From positions 24,001-88,000 of the forward strand of contig CADAUZ010000001.1 of assembly GCA_902791215.1 (NCBI GenBank): a stretch of 64,000 bases of DNA, in the 5' to 3' direction. The translations under genes were made by a program, and so were the position numbers. How positions within the stretch are numbered: the stretch's first letter is position 1; each line of letters opens with the position of its first letter. Positions 1-8,942 of the stretch are shown piece after piece. The notes beneath the pieces were generated by a model. It was not told where the DNA came from and did not search any database. It was given only the letters and a program-made list of their open reading frames with translations. Source of the DNA: Oscillospiraceae bacterium. Lineage in GTDB: Bacteria > Bacillota > Clostridia > Oscillospirales > Oscillospiraceae.

Positions 1-65
1 TTTGTCTTCACACGCTTTGTTAAATAAATGACACAATCTTCTTTCACCAAACGGAATATCGTTCT

Positions 66-1256
66 TCACATTCTCCTGATGATTTCATCCAGCAGCGCGT
101 CGGCGGCCTCATCCTTGCTCAGAAGCGGCAGCTCCTTTACGGAATCCTGCGAGATGAGCGTGAGCACATTGGTGTCCACCTGAAAGCCTGCCCCCGCGAC
201 CTTGAGATTGTTTGCCGCGATCAGGTCGAGATTTTTCTTTTTGAGCTTCTTCATACTGTTTTCCAGCATGTTCTCCGTCTCCATGGAGAAGCCGCACAGA
301 AACTGGCCCGGCTTCTTTGAAGCTCCCAGGGCCGCGAGGATGTCCGTGGTGCGTTCAAGTGGAATGGAGAGTTCCCCCTCCCCTTTTTTGAGTTTGTTAT
401 CGGCAACGGCGGCCGGGCGGTAATCCGCGACCGCGGCCGCTTTGATGATGATGTCCGCCGCGGGCGCAAAGCGCATGACCGCGTCATACATCTCCTGCGC
501 GGTGCGGATCTGCACGGTGTTGACAAACTGCGGGACCGCGAGCGCCGTCGGACCGGAGACGAGAGTCACCTCCGCTCCTCTGTTCGCTGCCGCTCTGGCA
601 ATGGCATAGCCCATTTTGCCGCTGGAATGATTTGTCAGATACCGTACCGGGTCCAGTGCCTCCTGTGTCGGTCCGGCGGTGACCAGTACGCGGTGACCGG
701 ACAAATCTTTTTCACGGGCAATCAGGTGGACGCAGAGCTCGACCAGTTCCTCCGGCTCGGGCATTCTCCCCTTCCCTGTCGTACCGCAGGCAAGCCGTCC
801 CTCGCCCGGCTCCGCGAGAAACCAGCCGTAGCGGCGAAGCTTTTCCAGATTGTCCTGCGTGACGGGGGTTTCCAGCATGTGGGTATTCATAGCCGGGGCT
901 GCCGCCTTCGGGCAGGTGCAGGCCAGCGCCGTGGTGGTCAGCATATCATCGGCAAGGCCGTTAGCAAGCTTTGCCAGGACATTTGCCGTCGCGGGCGCGA
1001 TAAGCAGCATATCGGCCTTCTCGGCGACGGTGATGTGCGCGATGGCCGATTCGTTGTGCGGATCGAAGGTGTCGATCAGGACGCGGTTTCCCGTGAGCGC
1101 CTCAAAGGTCATCGGCGCGATGAACTGCGCCGCGTTATTTGTCATAATGACCTGTACATCCGCATGCAGCTTTTTAAGCCCCGATGCCAGCGCCGCCGCC
1201 TTATAACAGGCGATGCCGCCGCTGACGCCCAAAAGGATCGTTTTTCCGCTGAGCAT
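66..1256 (-). CDS. coaBC: Bifunctional phosphopantothenoylcysteine decarboxylase / phosphopantothenate-cysteine ligase
   Basis: CoA biosynthesis enzyme of 396 aa, the usual family length. The N-terminal CoaC half decarboxylates 4'-phosphopantothenoylcysteine using FMN; the C-terminal CoaB half ligates cysteine to 4'-phosphopantothenate. Visible landmarks are GVSGGIACYK (10-19), His74 in the AIAHITVAEKAD segment, PAMN (121-124), Cys157 in RLACG, and the CoaB entry LVTAGPTQEALDPVRY near 190. The ATG is preceded by GGGGAGG at good spacing. It is transcribed divergently from the ABC importer at 1445. The later CoA step (CoaE) is found in this window as a fusion at 56390. Function is secure from the motifs. 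Confidence 0.96.
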   Translation of the reverse strand: MLSGKTILLGVSGGIACYKAAALASGLKKLHADVQVIMTNNAAQFIAPMTFEALTGNRVLIDTFDPHNESAIAHITVAEKADMLLIAPATANVLAKLANGLADDMLTTTALACTCPKAAAPAMNTHMLETPVTQDNLEKLRRYGWFLAEPGEGRLACGTTGKGRMPEPEELVELCVHLIAREKDLSGHRVLVTAGPTQEALDPVRYLTNHSSGKMGYAIARAAANRGAEVTLVSGPTALAVPQFVNTVQIRTAQEMYDAVMRFAPAADIIIKAAAVADYRPAAVADNKLKKGEGELSIPLERTTDILAALGASKKPGQFLCGFSMETENMLENSMKKLKKKNLDLIAANNLKVAGAGFQVDTNVLTLISQDSVKELPLLSKDEAADALLDEIIRRM

Positions 1257-1292
1257 GGCTTTGCCTCCCCTTTTCCTTTCCTTTTCCAGTTT

Positions 1293-1321
1293 ATCTTATC
1301 ACACGGGTCAAAAAAGCACAA
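1293..1321 (-). promoter_or_regulatory. Sigma-A-type promoter of coaBC
   Basis: On the minus strand, TTGTGC (1316-1321) and TAAGAT (1293-1298) are separated by exactly 17 nt, about 35 nt upstream of the coaBC start. Assigned by eye. Confidence 0.5.
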
Positions 1322-1351
1322 CGGGAATTGCTTAATTATTCCAAACAATGA

Positions 1352-1405
1352 TTGATTTTAACGCCGCTTTATGATATTCTTTGTCCTGCCGGTCTTGTTA
1401 CCGGC
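1352..1405 (+). promoter_or_regulatory. Promoter and leader hairpin of the ABC importer operon
   Basis: TTGATT (1352-1357), a 17-nt spacer and TATTCT (1375-1380) form a plausible sigma-A promoter. The leader then contains a perfect small hairpin, TGCCGGT-cttgtt-ACCGGCA (1386-1405), before the ribosome site AAAAGGAG. No T-run follows the hairpin, so it is not an obvious terminator. Confidence 0.5.
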
Positions 1406-1444
1406 AGCCAACTAAATATTGGAGCCAAAAGGAGAAAACACGCT

Positions 1445-2989
1445 ATGAAGAAAAGATTTCTCGCGCTCGTCCTGGCTGTGCTCATGACTGCGGCACTCTG
1501 CGCATGCGGAGGCGGCAAGTCCCCGGCAGCCCAGCCTACAGACACCCCGAACGGCTCCGCCGGCGAAAAGGCCCTCGGTGGGGAAATCACCGTGGGTATC
1601 GCCGCAGATCTGGACACGAGTCTTGACCCACACGTATCTTCGTCGTCGGCAGGAACCAGAGAGGTCCTATTCAATATCTATGAAGGGCTTTTAAAGCCCG
1701 ACACGGACGGAAATCTCATCCCCGCCATTGCTGAAGACTATACCGTGAACGAGACAGCGGATACCTACACCTACAAGCTGCGTGATGGCGTCCGCTTCCA
1801 CAACGGGAAAACGGTGACGGTCGGGGATGTTGTCTATTCTCTCACGAGAGCTGCGGGACTGGAAACCGGCGAGCCGCTTGTTGCAGAACTCAAAGGCATC
1901 GCTTCCGTTGAAGCCCCCGACGACAAAACAGTCGTTGTCAAGCTCAAAGCCCCCGATGCGGAGTTCAACGCCTACATGTACGCCGCTATCATCCCGGAGG
2001 GCTCTGATCCCGCCGCCGAGGTCGCGGGCACCGGCCCCTTCCGCTTCGTCTCCCGCACACCGCAGGACAATGTTGTGCTGGAGAAGTTTGCCGATTACTG
2101 GGGCGAGGGCGCGATCCTCGACAAGGTGACGCTCAAGGTCATCCCCGACGGACAGACCATGGTTATGAGCCTGCGCTCCGGTGCCATCGACATGGCGGAG
2201 CGCCTTTCCAGCAGTCAGATCGCGGACCTTAACGAGCTGACCATCCTTGAGGGCAGCAGCAACATTGTCCAGGCCCTGTACCTGAATAACGACTTTGCGC
2301 CCTTCCGGGACATCCGCGTGCGCCAGGCGCTGTGCTACGCCATTGACAAGCACGCCGTCATCGACCTTGCCGCCGACGGCCACGGCATCCCCGTGGGCAG
2401 CAGCATGATCTCCTCCATGGGAAAATACGTGGTGCCGGAGCTCGTGGACTACTACAAGCCCGACGTGGAAAAGGCGAAGGCGCTGCTCAAGGAAGCGGGC
2501 TATGAAAAGCTCAGCTTCTCCATCACCGTGCCCTCGAGCATGCCCGCCCATGTGGACGCAGCCCAGGTCATTGTCGAGCAGCTCCGCGCCGCCGGGATCG
2601 ACGCCTCCATCAACCTGGTGGAGTGGGCCACTTGGTACGACGAGACCTACAAGGGCCGCAAGTTTGAGGCGACCGTCGTCGGCATGGACACCCACAGCCT
2701 CGCGGCCTCCGGCTGCCTGGCGCGTTTCCAGAGCGACAGCAGCAAGAACTTTATCAACTTCTCCAACGCCGACTATGACGAGACCTATGCCAAAGCCCTC
2801 GCCACCGTCGATGAGGCGGAGCAGACCGCGCTTTTCAAGCAGTGCGAAACCATCCTGACCGAGCAGGCCGCGAACGTCTATATCCAGGACGCCGCCTCCT
2901 TTGTCGCCATGCAGAAAGACGTGGGCGGCTATCAGTTCTACCCTGCGCTGTATATCATGGATCTCTCGACCATGTACCGGGTAAAATAA
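1445..2989 (+). CDS. ABC transporter substrate-binding lipoprotein, family 5 (peptide/nickel type)
   Basis: Extracytoplasmic binding protein of 514 aa that would capture a peptide or metal-chelate ligand for the permeases that follow. The start at 1445 is chosen because AAAAGGAG sits just upstream and it gives a clean lipoprotein signal (MKKRFLALVLAVLMTAALCAC), with the lipobox Cys near residue 21. The upstream in-frame ATG at 1352 would add 31 residues lying inside the promoter. Family 5 features are LDPH near the start, then the DYWGEGAILDKVTLKVIPDG and IRVRQALCYAIDKH regions. It opens a five-gene operon, 4 nt before the first permease. Subunit sizes (514/313/267/262/248) resemble Nik importers as much as Dpp ones; the ligand is undetermined. 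Confidence 0.88.
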   Translation: MKKRFLALVLAVLMTAALCACGGGKSPAAQPTDTPNGSAGEKALGGEITVGIAADLDTSLDPHVSSSSAGTREVLFNIYEGLLKPDTDGNLIPAIAEDYTVNETADTYTYKLRDGVRFHNGKTVTVGDVVYSLTRAAGLETGEPLVAELKGIASVEAPDDKTVVVKLKAPDAEFNAYMYAAIIPEGSDPAAEVAGTGPFRFVSRTPQDNVVLEKFADYWGEGAILDKVTLKVIPDGQTMVMSLRSGAIDMAERLSSSQIADLNELTILEGSSNIVQALYLNNDFAPFRDIRVRQALCYAIDKHAVIDLAADGHGIPVGSSMISSMGKYVVPELVDYYKPDVEKAKALLKEAGYEKLSFSITVPSSMPAHVDAAQVIVEQLRAAGIDASINLVEWATWYDETYKGRKFEATVVGMDTHSLAASGCLARFQSDSSKNFINFSNADYDETYAKALATVDEAEQTALFKQCETILTEQAANVYIQDAASFVAMQKDVGGYQFYPALYIMDLSTMYRVK

Positions 2990-2993
2990 GCCG

Positions 2994-3935
2994 ATGCAGT
3001 ATGTACTCAAGAAAACAGGGGTACTGATCGCGACCTTGCTCCTGGTATCCCTGTTTGCATTTCTCGCCTTTGAAATCATCCCCGGCGACCCCACCACCAT
3101 GCTGCTCGGGAGCGACTATACCCCCGAGCGAGCCGAGGCCCTGCGCGAGTCAATGGGCCTCAACCGCAATGTGTTTGTACGCTATCTGAGCTGGCTTGGA
3201 GCCTTTTTGTGCGGCGACATGGGGACGAGCTACAGCTATGCCATGCCGGTACACGAGGTGCTGCGCGGCAAGGTGGGGGTAACGGCGGTGCTGTCCGTGA
3301 TGAGCTGGGTCCTGGTCACGGCGCTGAGCCTGCCGCTCGGCGTTGCGCTGGTGCGCTATCAGAGCAAGCCCTTCGGGAAGATCGGCGTCTCCGTCAACCA
3401 GATCCTGATGGCAGTGCCCCCCTTTTTCCTCGGCATCCTGTTGACCTATCTTTTCGGCCTGCTGCTCAAAGTCTTTACGCCCGGAAAATTCATCCCCTTT
3501 GAGCAGAGTGTCCCCCGCTGCCTCGGCTACCTCTTCTTCCCTGCCCTCGCCATTTCGATCCCGAAAGCGGCGAAAACCGTCAAGCTTCTGCGCAGCGCCA
3601 TTCTCAGCGAGATGAAGCGGGACTATGTGCTCACGGCGTACAGCCACGGCAATTCCCGCTGGATGGTGATCAAGCACCACGTCTTCCGAAACGCCCTGCT
3701 GCCGGTCGTGACCTATCTTGCCATGTCCCTTGCGGACATTGTGGCAAGCTCCATCATTGTCGAGCAGGTCTTCGTCGTGCCGGGGCTCGGTCGGCTGCTG
3801 GTAGCCAGCATCTCGAACCGCGATTATCCGGTCGCGCTTTGCATTGTGGTCATGATCGCCTCGGTGGTCGTGGTGATGAACTACCTGGCCGATATTCTGA
3901 CACAGACGATCGACCCGCGCGTGCGCCTGAGCTGA
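2994..3935 (+). CDS. ABC transporter permease, DppB/NikB type
   Basis: First inner-membrane permease of the importer (313 aa, about six membrane segments). The N-terminal segment YVLKKTGVLIATLLLVSLFA is followed by the family signature around EIIPGDPTTMLLGSDYTPE. The EAA coupling loop lies at MKRDYVLTAYSHGNSRWMVI, ahead of the RNALLPVVTYLA segment, with EQVFVVPGLGRLL near the C-terminus. It begins 4 nt after the binding protein and ends 9 nt before the second permease, so it is translationally linked. It would form a heterodimer with the next gene product and be powered by the two ATPases downstream. Peptide versus nickel specificity cannot be decided from the sequence. Confidence 0.9.
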   Translation: MQYVLKKTGVLIATLLLVSLFAFLAFEIIPGDPTTMLLGSDYTPERAEALRESMGLNRNVFVRYLSWLGAFLCGDMGTSYSYAMPVHEVLRGKVGVTAVLSVMSWVLVTALSLPLGVALVRYQSKPFGKIGVSVNQILMAVPPFFLGILLTYLFGLLLKVFTPGKFIPFEQSVPRCLGYLFFPALAISIPKAAKTVKLLRSAILSEMKRDYVLTAYSHGNSRWMVIKHHVFRNALLPVVTYLAMSLADIVASSIIVEQVFVVPGLGRLLVASISNRDYPVALCIVVMIASVVVVMNYLADILTQTIDPRVRLS

Positions 3936-3944
3936 GGGAATGCC

Positions 3945-4748
3945 ATGATCAACATAAAAGACAGAAACTTCCGCATCGGCGCGGGCATTACCCTCGTCAT
4001 GCTGCTGATCATCCTGATCGGTCTGATCTGGACGCCCTATGACCCCAACGCCATGAACGCGGCGGAAAAGATGACCGCGCCGGGCCTTCGCCACCCGCTG
4101 GGCACCGATAACTTCGGCCGGGACATTTTCTCCCGCGTGGTGCAGGGGACGGGCGCAACCTTTCTGATCGCGCTGTGCTCGGTCTCCATCGGCCTGCTGG
4201 TCGGGCTTCTGGTCGGGGGGCTGACCGGGTATTACGGCGGCTGGATCGACGAAGTGCTCATGCGCCTCAACGACAGCATCACCGCTTTTCCGAGCCTGCT
4301 TCTCGCACTGGTGCTGATCGCCGTTTTCCATACCGGCAAGTACAACATCATTCTGGCCCTCGGAATCATCTTCATCCCCACCTTTGCGCGCATCGTGCGC
4401 ATGGAGGTCGCGCGGCAGAAATCCCTGGACTATGTCGCAAACGCAAAACTCATGGGCGTGAAGAGCATGCGCATCCTCTTTGTCCATATCATGCCGAACA
4501 TCCTGCCGGTACTGCTGAGCACGATTGCCATCGGCTTCAATAACGCTGTGCTGGCAGAGGCCTCCATGAGCTATCTCGGCCTCGGTGTGCAGCCGCCCGA
4601 CCCAAGCCTTGGGCGTATGCTCAACGAAGCGCAGGCCTATCTCTCACGCGCGCCGTGGTATGCCCTCTCTGTGGGCCTTGCCATTATCCTGCTGGTGCTG
4701 GGCTTCGGCCTTCTCAGCGAGGGCCTGGGAGGTGAAAGTCATGCTTGA
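3945..4748 (+). CDS. ABC transporter permease, DppC/NikC type
   Basis: Second permease of the importer (267 aa). The N-terminal membrane segment [17 protein letters not shown] precedes the family block [20 protein letters not shown]. The EAA loop is at [20 protein letters not shown], followed by [17 protein letters not shown]. The C-terminus overlaps the ATPase gene by 8 nt (4741-4748), indicating coupled translation. The length fits DppC/NikC proteins without the N-terminal extension. It pairs with the permease encoded at 2994. Confidence 0.9.
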   Translation: MINIKDRNFRIGAGITLVMLLIILIGLIWTPYDPNAMNAAEKMTAPGLRHPLGTDNFGRDIFSRVVQGTGATFLIALCSVSIGLLVGLLVGGLTGYYGGWIDEVLMRLNDSITAFPSLLLALVLIAVFHTGKYNIILALGIIFIPTFARIVRMEVARQKSLDYVANAKLMGVKSMRILFVHIMPNILPVLLSTIAIGFNNAVLAEASMSYLGLGVQPPDPSLGRMLNEAQAYLSRAPWYALSVGLAIILLVLGFGLLSEGLGGESHA

Positions 4749-5529
4749 AATCAGGGATCTGCATGTGACCTTCAAGTCCACCGGCAAAGAGGCCGTGCGC
4801 GGCATCGACCTCTCCATCGCCCCGGGTGAGCGTCTGGGCCTTGTGGGCGAATCCGGCTCCGGAAAAACCGTGACCGCCATGGCCCTCACGGGGCTCATCG
4901 AGCGCAGCAATGTGGACATGACCGGGCAGGTGCTTTTTGAAGGCCGCGACCTGGTGCGCTGCTCGAGAAAGGAGCTGCGTTCCATCCACGGGCGCGATAT
5001 CGGCGTCGTGTTCCAGGAGCCCATGCGAAGCCTCAATCCCCTCATGCGCATCGGCGAGCAGATCGAGGAGCCGCTGAATATCCATACGGATAAAACCCCG
5101 GCCGAGCGCCGCACCATGGCTTTGGAGGTCATGGAGCAGGTCGGTCTGCCGGACCCGGAGGCCACCTGGCGAAAATACCCGCACCAGCTCTCCGGCGGCC
5201 AGCGGCAGCGCACGATCATCGCCTCGGCCATGATCATACGCCCGAGGCTTCTGGTCTGCGACGAGCCGACCACGGCTCTCGATGTGACGGTACAGCAGCA
5301 GATTTTAACGCTTCTGCGCAGGCTGAGCGTGGAATACGGTGTCGGCATCCTGCTCATCAGCCACGACATGAATGTGGTGCGCAGGCTGTGTGAGGACGTG
5401 GCCGTCATGTATAAGGGAAAAATCGTTGAACGCGGCCTCACGGAGGAGATTTTCCGCAATCCGCAGGACGAATATACAAAGCGGCTCATTGCCGCCATCC
5501 CCACGAGGAAACGCCATGGATCAGATTAA
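4741..5529 (+). CDS. ABC transporter ATP-binding protein, DppD/NikD type
   Basis: First ATPase of the importer (262 aa). Walker A is GESGSGKT (37-44), the ABC signature is LSGGQRQR, Walker B is [12 protein letters not shown], and the switch His is in [10 protein letters not shown]. The start at 4741 overlaps the permease end and begins [11 protein letters not shown], the normal start of this family; longer in-frame versions run into the permease gene. At 262 aa it has only a short C-terminal tail instead of the about 60-residue extension of typical DppD/OppD, a length closer to NikD. It overlaps the next ATPase gene by 14 nt. Confidence 0.9.
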   Translation: MLEIRDLHVTFKSTGKEAVRGIDLSIAPGERLGLVGESGSGKTVTAMALTGLIERSNVDMTGQVLFEGRDLVRCSRKELRSIHGRDIGVVFQEPMRSLNPLMRIGEQIEEPLNIHTDKTPAERRTMALEVMEQVGLPDPEATWRKYPHQLSGGQRQRTIIASAMIIRPRLLVCDEPTTALDVTVQQQILTLLRRLSVEYGVGILLISHDMNVVRRLCEDVAVMYKGKIVERGLTEEIFRNPQDEYTKRLIAAIPTRKRHGSD

Positions 5530-6262
5530 AAATGTGCTCGAGGTCGAAAAGCTCTCTGTCGTCTATCAGGACAGAAGCCTTTTCGGCAGGAAGACGAGCT
5601 TTCAGGCTCTCACCGATGTGAGCTTCGAGGTCCGGCGCGGCGAGATCCTGGGCCTTGTGGGCGAATCCGGCTGCGGCAAATCCACGCTCTCCAAGGCCAT
5701 TCTCGGCATGCTGGACACGGCGAAGGTCAGCGGCGAGATCCGCCACTTCACGCCCCGTCCCCAGATGGTCTTTCAGGACCCCTTCGGGAGCCTTAATCCC
5801 AGTAAGACCGTGGGCTGGATTCTCGAGGAGCCGCTGCGTGTCTACGGCAAATACGACGCCGCCGAGCGAAAGCGCCGTGTGCTCGATATGCTCGAGCGTG
5901 TGGGCCTGGAGCGCAGCTACGCCAAAAGCAGGCCCGGCGAGCTCTCCGGCGGACAGCGTCAGCGTGTCTCCATCGCGGCCGCCCTGATTCGCCGCCCGCG
6001 CTTCATTATCGCCGACGAGCCGGTCTCCGCCCTTGACGTGACCATCCAGGCGCAGATCCTCGATCTTCTTTGGGACCTGCACCGTGACCTGAACCTGAGC
6101 TACCTGTTCATCAGCCACGATCTCAATGTGGTCTACTCTATCTGCGACCGGGTCATGGTGATGGACAAGGGGCGCATCATCGAGCAGGGCCCGGTCGAGG
6201 AGGTCTACGACCACCCGCAGGAGGAATATACCCGCAAGCTTCTCAACGCGGTACAGTTTTAA
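5516..6262 (+). CDS. ABC transporter ATP-binding protein, DppF/NikE type
   Basis: Second ATPase of the importer (248 aa). Walker A is GESGCGKST, the signature LSGGQRQR, Walker [13 protein letters not shown], and the switch region [12 protein letters not shown]. The start at 5516 ([15 protein letters not shown]) lies inside the end of the preceding ATPase gene, typical of this operon type. Like its partner it has only a short C-terminal tail and is the size of NikE. It is the last gene of the operon; a nested-palindrome repeat starts 6 nt after its stop codon and may serve as the operon end. Confidence 0.9.
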   Translation: MDQIKNVLEVEKLSVVYQDRSLFGRKTSFQALTDVSFEVRRGEILGLVGESGCGKSTLSKAILGMLDTAKVSGEIRHFTPRPQMVFQDPFGSLNPSKTVGWILEEPLRVYGKYDAAERKRRVLDMLERVGLERSYAKSRPGELSGGQRQRVSIAAALIRRPRFIIADEPVSALDVTIQAQILDLLWDLHRDLNLSYLFISHDLNVVYSICDRVMVMDKGRIIEQGPVEEVYDHPQEEYTRKLLNAVQF

Positions 6263-6268
6263 TCATTG

Positions 6269-6529
6269 AGGGTGCGTTGCATAATTCACTTTTTGCATAA
6301 TTGTCCGTGAATACCGTAGGGGAGGGGCGCCTGTGCCCTCTGTGGGTATGCCCCTCCCGGCGGTACAACATGACTATAGAAAGGCAATATACGGCGAAAT
6401 CGTAGTATTCTACGAAATCGCCGTACATTTTTCGCGGTTCAAGCTTGTCGTATGCGGGAGGGGCAAGCCCCTCCCCTACGCTCATAATGCTTTGTTTTTA
6501 CGAAAAATTATCATTTTGCAACGCGCCCT
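6269..6529. repeat. MITE-like nested inverted-repeat element between dppF-type gene and moaA
   Basis: No gene is seen between 6263 and 6602. The stretch holds an element about 260 bp long with imperfect terminal inverted repeats: GGGTGCGTTGCATAAT on the left (6270-6285) and the complement of GGGCGCGTTGCAAAAT on the right (6513-6528). Inside is a perfect 14-bp inverted pair CGTAGGGGAGGGGC (6315-6328 / 6467-6480), a further GCCCCTCCCG / CGGGAGGGGC pair, and a central palindrome around 6390-6425. It encodes no transposase, so it would be non-autonomous. No clear target duplication was recognised. Confidence 0.6.
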
Positions 6530-6538
6530 TTTTCATAC

Positions 6539-6567
6539 TTGTATTGTCAGTAAAAACTCTGTATAAT
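6539..6567 (+). promoter_or_regulatory. Promoter of the moa operon
   Basis: TTGTAT (6539-6544), a 17-nt spacer and a consensus TATAAT (6562-6567). It begins about 10 nt beyond the right end of the repeat element, so the element sits directly upstream of the promoter. Confidence 0.6.
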
Positions 6568-6602
6568 GCAGATGAACCAATCCGCTGACGGAGGGAAAAG
6601 CC

Positions 6603-7556
6603 TTGCTTGACAGTTTTGGACGCGACATCACCTATATGCGTGTTTCGGTTACAGAGCTTTGCAATCTGCGCTGCCGCTACTGTATGCCGGCTGACGGTGT
6701 ATGTAAAAAGCGCCATGAGGAAATGCTCACCGAGGATGAGACGATCACCGCCATCAGAGCGGCGGCCTCCCTCGGCATCAGCAAGCTGCGCATTACCGGC
6801 GGGGAGCCGCTTGTCAAAAAGAACATTCTTTCGATCTGCGGGCGGGCAGCCCAGGTGCCGGGCATACGGGAAATCTGCATCACCACAAACGGCACTCTTC
6901 TCCCCTCTCTGGCCCATCCCCTTCGGGAGGCAGGCGTCAGCCGCGTAAACATCAGCCTCGATACCCTGGACGCGGACAAGTTCCGCTACATCAGCCGCTG
7001 CGGCGAATTATCGCAGGCTGTCGACGGTATCCGCGCGGCGCTCGAGGCAGGCTTTGAAAAGGTCAAGCTCAACACCGTACTCATCGGCGGCTTCAACGAT
7101 GAGGAAATCCCAGCCCTTGCCGAGCTTACACGGCGCTATCCGCTGGACGTGCGCTTTATCGAGCTCATGCCCATGTACGACAGCGGCGACTTCGGGCCGG
7201 AGGCCTTCATCCCCTATACTGTTGTACTCGAAAAACTCCCGGAACTGGTCCCCGTTGCCCCCGATGGCGGCGTTGCAAAGCTCTATCGCCTGCCCGGCGC
7301 CCAGGGCAGTATCGGACTCATCAGCCCCGTGAGCGCGCATTTCTGCGCTGCCTGCAACCGCATCCGCCTGACTGCCGACGGCAGGCTCAAGCCCTGTCTC
7401 CACTCCGGCGATGAGTACTCCCTCAAGGGTCTCGACTACGACGGGATGGTCGCCGAATTGCGGCGTGCTATATTATGTAAACCCTCCTGGCACGGCGTCC
7501 TGGACGCTGAAAACCGGAGCCGCGCCGGGCGCAATATGAATCAGATCGGAGGCTGA
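6603..7556 (+). CDS. moaA: GTP 3',8-cyclase, first step of molybdenum cofactor synthesis
   Basis: Radical SAM enzyme (317 aa) that rearranges GTP to 3',8-cyclo-GTP for molybdopterin synthesis. The N-terminal cluster motif is CNLRCRYC (Cys20, 24, 27). The C-terminal substrate-cluster cysteines are 248, 251 and 265 in the FCAACNRIRLTADGRLKPCL segment. The protein ends in GG, the essential MoaA tail. The start is a TTG at 6603 with GGAGGG about 8 nt upstream. It is followed after 2 nt by moaC and forms a three-gene operon. Confidence 0.95.
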   Translation: MLDSFGRDITYMRVSVTELCNLRCRYCMPADGVCKKRHEEMLTEDETITAIRAAASLGISKLRITGGEPLVKKNILSICGRAAQVPGIREICITTNGTLLPSLAHPLREAGVSRVNISLDTLDADKFRYISRCGELSQAVDGIRAALEAGFEKVKLNTVLIGGFNDEEIPALAELTRRYPLDVRFIELMPMYDSGDFGPEAFIPYTVVLEKLPELVPVAPDGGVAKLYRLPGAQGSIGLISPVSAHFCAACNRIRLTADGRLKPCLHSGDEYSLKGLDYDGMVAELRRAILCKPSWHGVLDAENRSRAGRNMNQIGG

Positions 7557-7558
7557 AC

Positions 7559-8044
7559 ATGCCGGACTTTACGCATTTCAATGAACAGGGCCGGGCAAAG
7601 ATGGTGGACGTGGGAGAAAAGCCCGTATCCGTGCGCACCGCTGTCGCGGCGGGGCGGGTGCTTGTAAACCGCGAGACCTTTGCCCTCATCCGAAGCGGCG
7701 GCATGAAAAAGGGCGACGTGCTGACGGTAGCCCAGGTCGCCGGGGTCATGGGGGCCAAGCGCACCCCGGACCTCATCCCCATGTGCCACCCGATCCTGAT
7801 TGACGGCATCAACCTGGAGCTTCACCTTGATGAGGTGCGCTGCTCGGTCGAGATCGAGGCCACGGTCTCCTGTGCCGGACGTACCGGCGTGGAGATGGAG
7901 GCGCTGACCGCCGTCAGCACGGCGGCACTCACGGTATACGATATGTGCAAGGCCGTGCAGAAGGATATGGTCATATCCGATATCCGCCTGCTTAACAAGA
8001 CAGGCGGCGTGCACGGAGATTATGAAAGGAAGTCTGAACCATGA
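7559..8044 (+). CDS. moaC: Cyclic pyranopterin monophosphate synthase
   Basis: Converts 3',8-cyclo-GTP to cyclic pyranopterin monophosphate (161 aa, normal length). Family blocks visible are MVDVGEKPVSVRTAVAAG, KRTPDLIPMCHPILIDGI, and GVEMEALTAVSTAALTVYDM leading into CKAVQKDMVISDIRLLNKTGG. The ATG follows GGAGGC and lies 2 nt after moaA; the stop overlaps the next start (ATGA, 8041-8044), so the three genes are translationally coupled. Confidence 0.95.
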   Translation: MPDFTHFNEQGRAKMVDVGEKPVSVRTAVAAGRVLVNRETFALIRSGGMKKGDVLTVAQVAGVMGAKRTPDLIPMCHPILIDGINLELHLDEVRCSVEIEATVSCAGRTGVEMEALTAVSTAALTVYDMCKAVQKDMVISDIRLLNKTGGVHGDYERKSEP

Positions 8045-8937
8045 GCTATACGGCAGCTGTCATCACCGTCAGCGACAAGGGCTATCGCGGTGAACGCACA
8101 GACACGAGCGGCCCGGCTCTCTGCGCCATGCTGAGAGCACAGGGACTGGAAGTGTGCTATACTGCCATCGTTCCGGACGAAGCCGGGATGATCAAGGCGG
8201 AGCTCATCAAATGCGCGGATGAGCTGAAGCTCTCCCTGGTGCTCACCACGGGCGGCACCGGCTTCTCTCCCCGTGACATCACGCCCGAGGCGACCATGGA
8301 GGTCGTGGAACGCGCGACCCCCGGCATCCCCGAGGCCATGCGTGCCGAGAGCATGAAGATCACACCGCGCGGATGCCTCTCCCGCAGCGCGGCCGGGATA
8401 CGCGGCAGAACGCTGATCATCAATCTCCCGGGCAGCGAGAAGGCGGCAAGGGAAAACCTGAACGCGGTTCTGCCCGCCGCGGCGCATGGGCTGGATATGC
8501 TGGCTTCCTCAGGCTCGGCCGACTGCGCCGAGACAAAGCCGCCCGTGAAGAAGGCTGTCCCCTCGCTGGACGCCTGGCTCAAGGAGGCAAAACGTGACCC
8601 AGCCGCCAAAGGCTGCGGCATGTACCTGTTCCACAACGGCGTCGTGCGCGAGACATCTCGGGCGCAGGTGCGCGGAGGGGTATCGGACACACTTCCGGTC
8701 AAGGGGATGCGCTTTTCCTATGATGCCGAAAAGGTAAAGGCGGCAAAGCAGGCGGCGCTTTCCATGCCCGGCATCGGCTATGTCCGTGTCTGGCTCAACG
8801 AAGGCGAGCTCGAGCTTGGGGACGACATTATGCTGGTTTTCGTGGGCGGTGATATCCGCCCCCATGTGATCGACGCGCTCCAGGCGCTGGTCGGTGAGAT
8901 CAAGCAGCACTGTGTCACGGAAACGGAAGTCTACTAA
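8041..8937 (+). CDS. MogA-type molybdopterin adenylyltransferase fused to a divergent MoaE-like domain
   Basis: Residues 1 to about 160 form a MogA/MoaB domain that would adenylate molybdopterin; visible motifs are ITVSDKGYRGERTDTSGP, TTGGTG (69-74) and SPRDITPEAT. From about 174 to 298 a second domain resembles MoaE, the catalytic subunit of molybdopterin synthase (GMYLFHNGVVRE; VKGMRFSYDAEK; LELGDDIMLVFVGGD; ALVGEIKQH). Lys288 aligns with the first MoaE active-site lysine, but the second lysine position near 293-294 is Thr/Glu, and no MoaD is encoded nearby. The MogA call is secure; the second domain is assigned by pattern only, and its activity is open. Confidence 0.85.
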   Translation: MSYTAAVITVSDKGYRGERTDTSGPALCAMLRAQGLEVCYTAIVPDEAGMIKAELIKCADELKLSLVLTTGGTGFSPRDITPEATMEVVERATPGIPEAMRAESMKITPRGCLSRSAAGIRGRTLIINLPGSEKAARENLNAVLPAAAHGLDMLASSGSADCAETKPPVKKAVPSLDAWLKEAKRDPAAKGCGMYLFHNGVVRETSRAQVRGGVSDTLPVKGMRFSYDAEKVKAAKQAALSMPGIGYVRVWLNEGELELGDDIMLVFVGGDIRPHVIDALQALVGEIKQHCVTETEVY

Positions 8938-8942
8938 AAAGT

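Noticed and set aside
1352-1444. N-terminal extension of the first binding protein from the ATG at 1352
   Set aside because: The stretch contains the promoter and leader hairpin, and the ATG at 1445 has the ribosome site and the lipoprotein signal.
6333-6566. Open frames on both strands within the repeat element before moaA
   Set aside because: They follow the palindromic arms of the repeat and show no start signals; the element is treated as non-coding.
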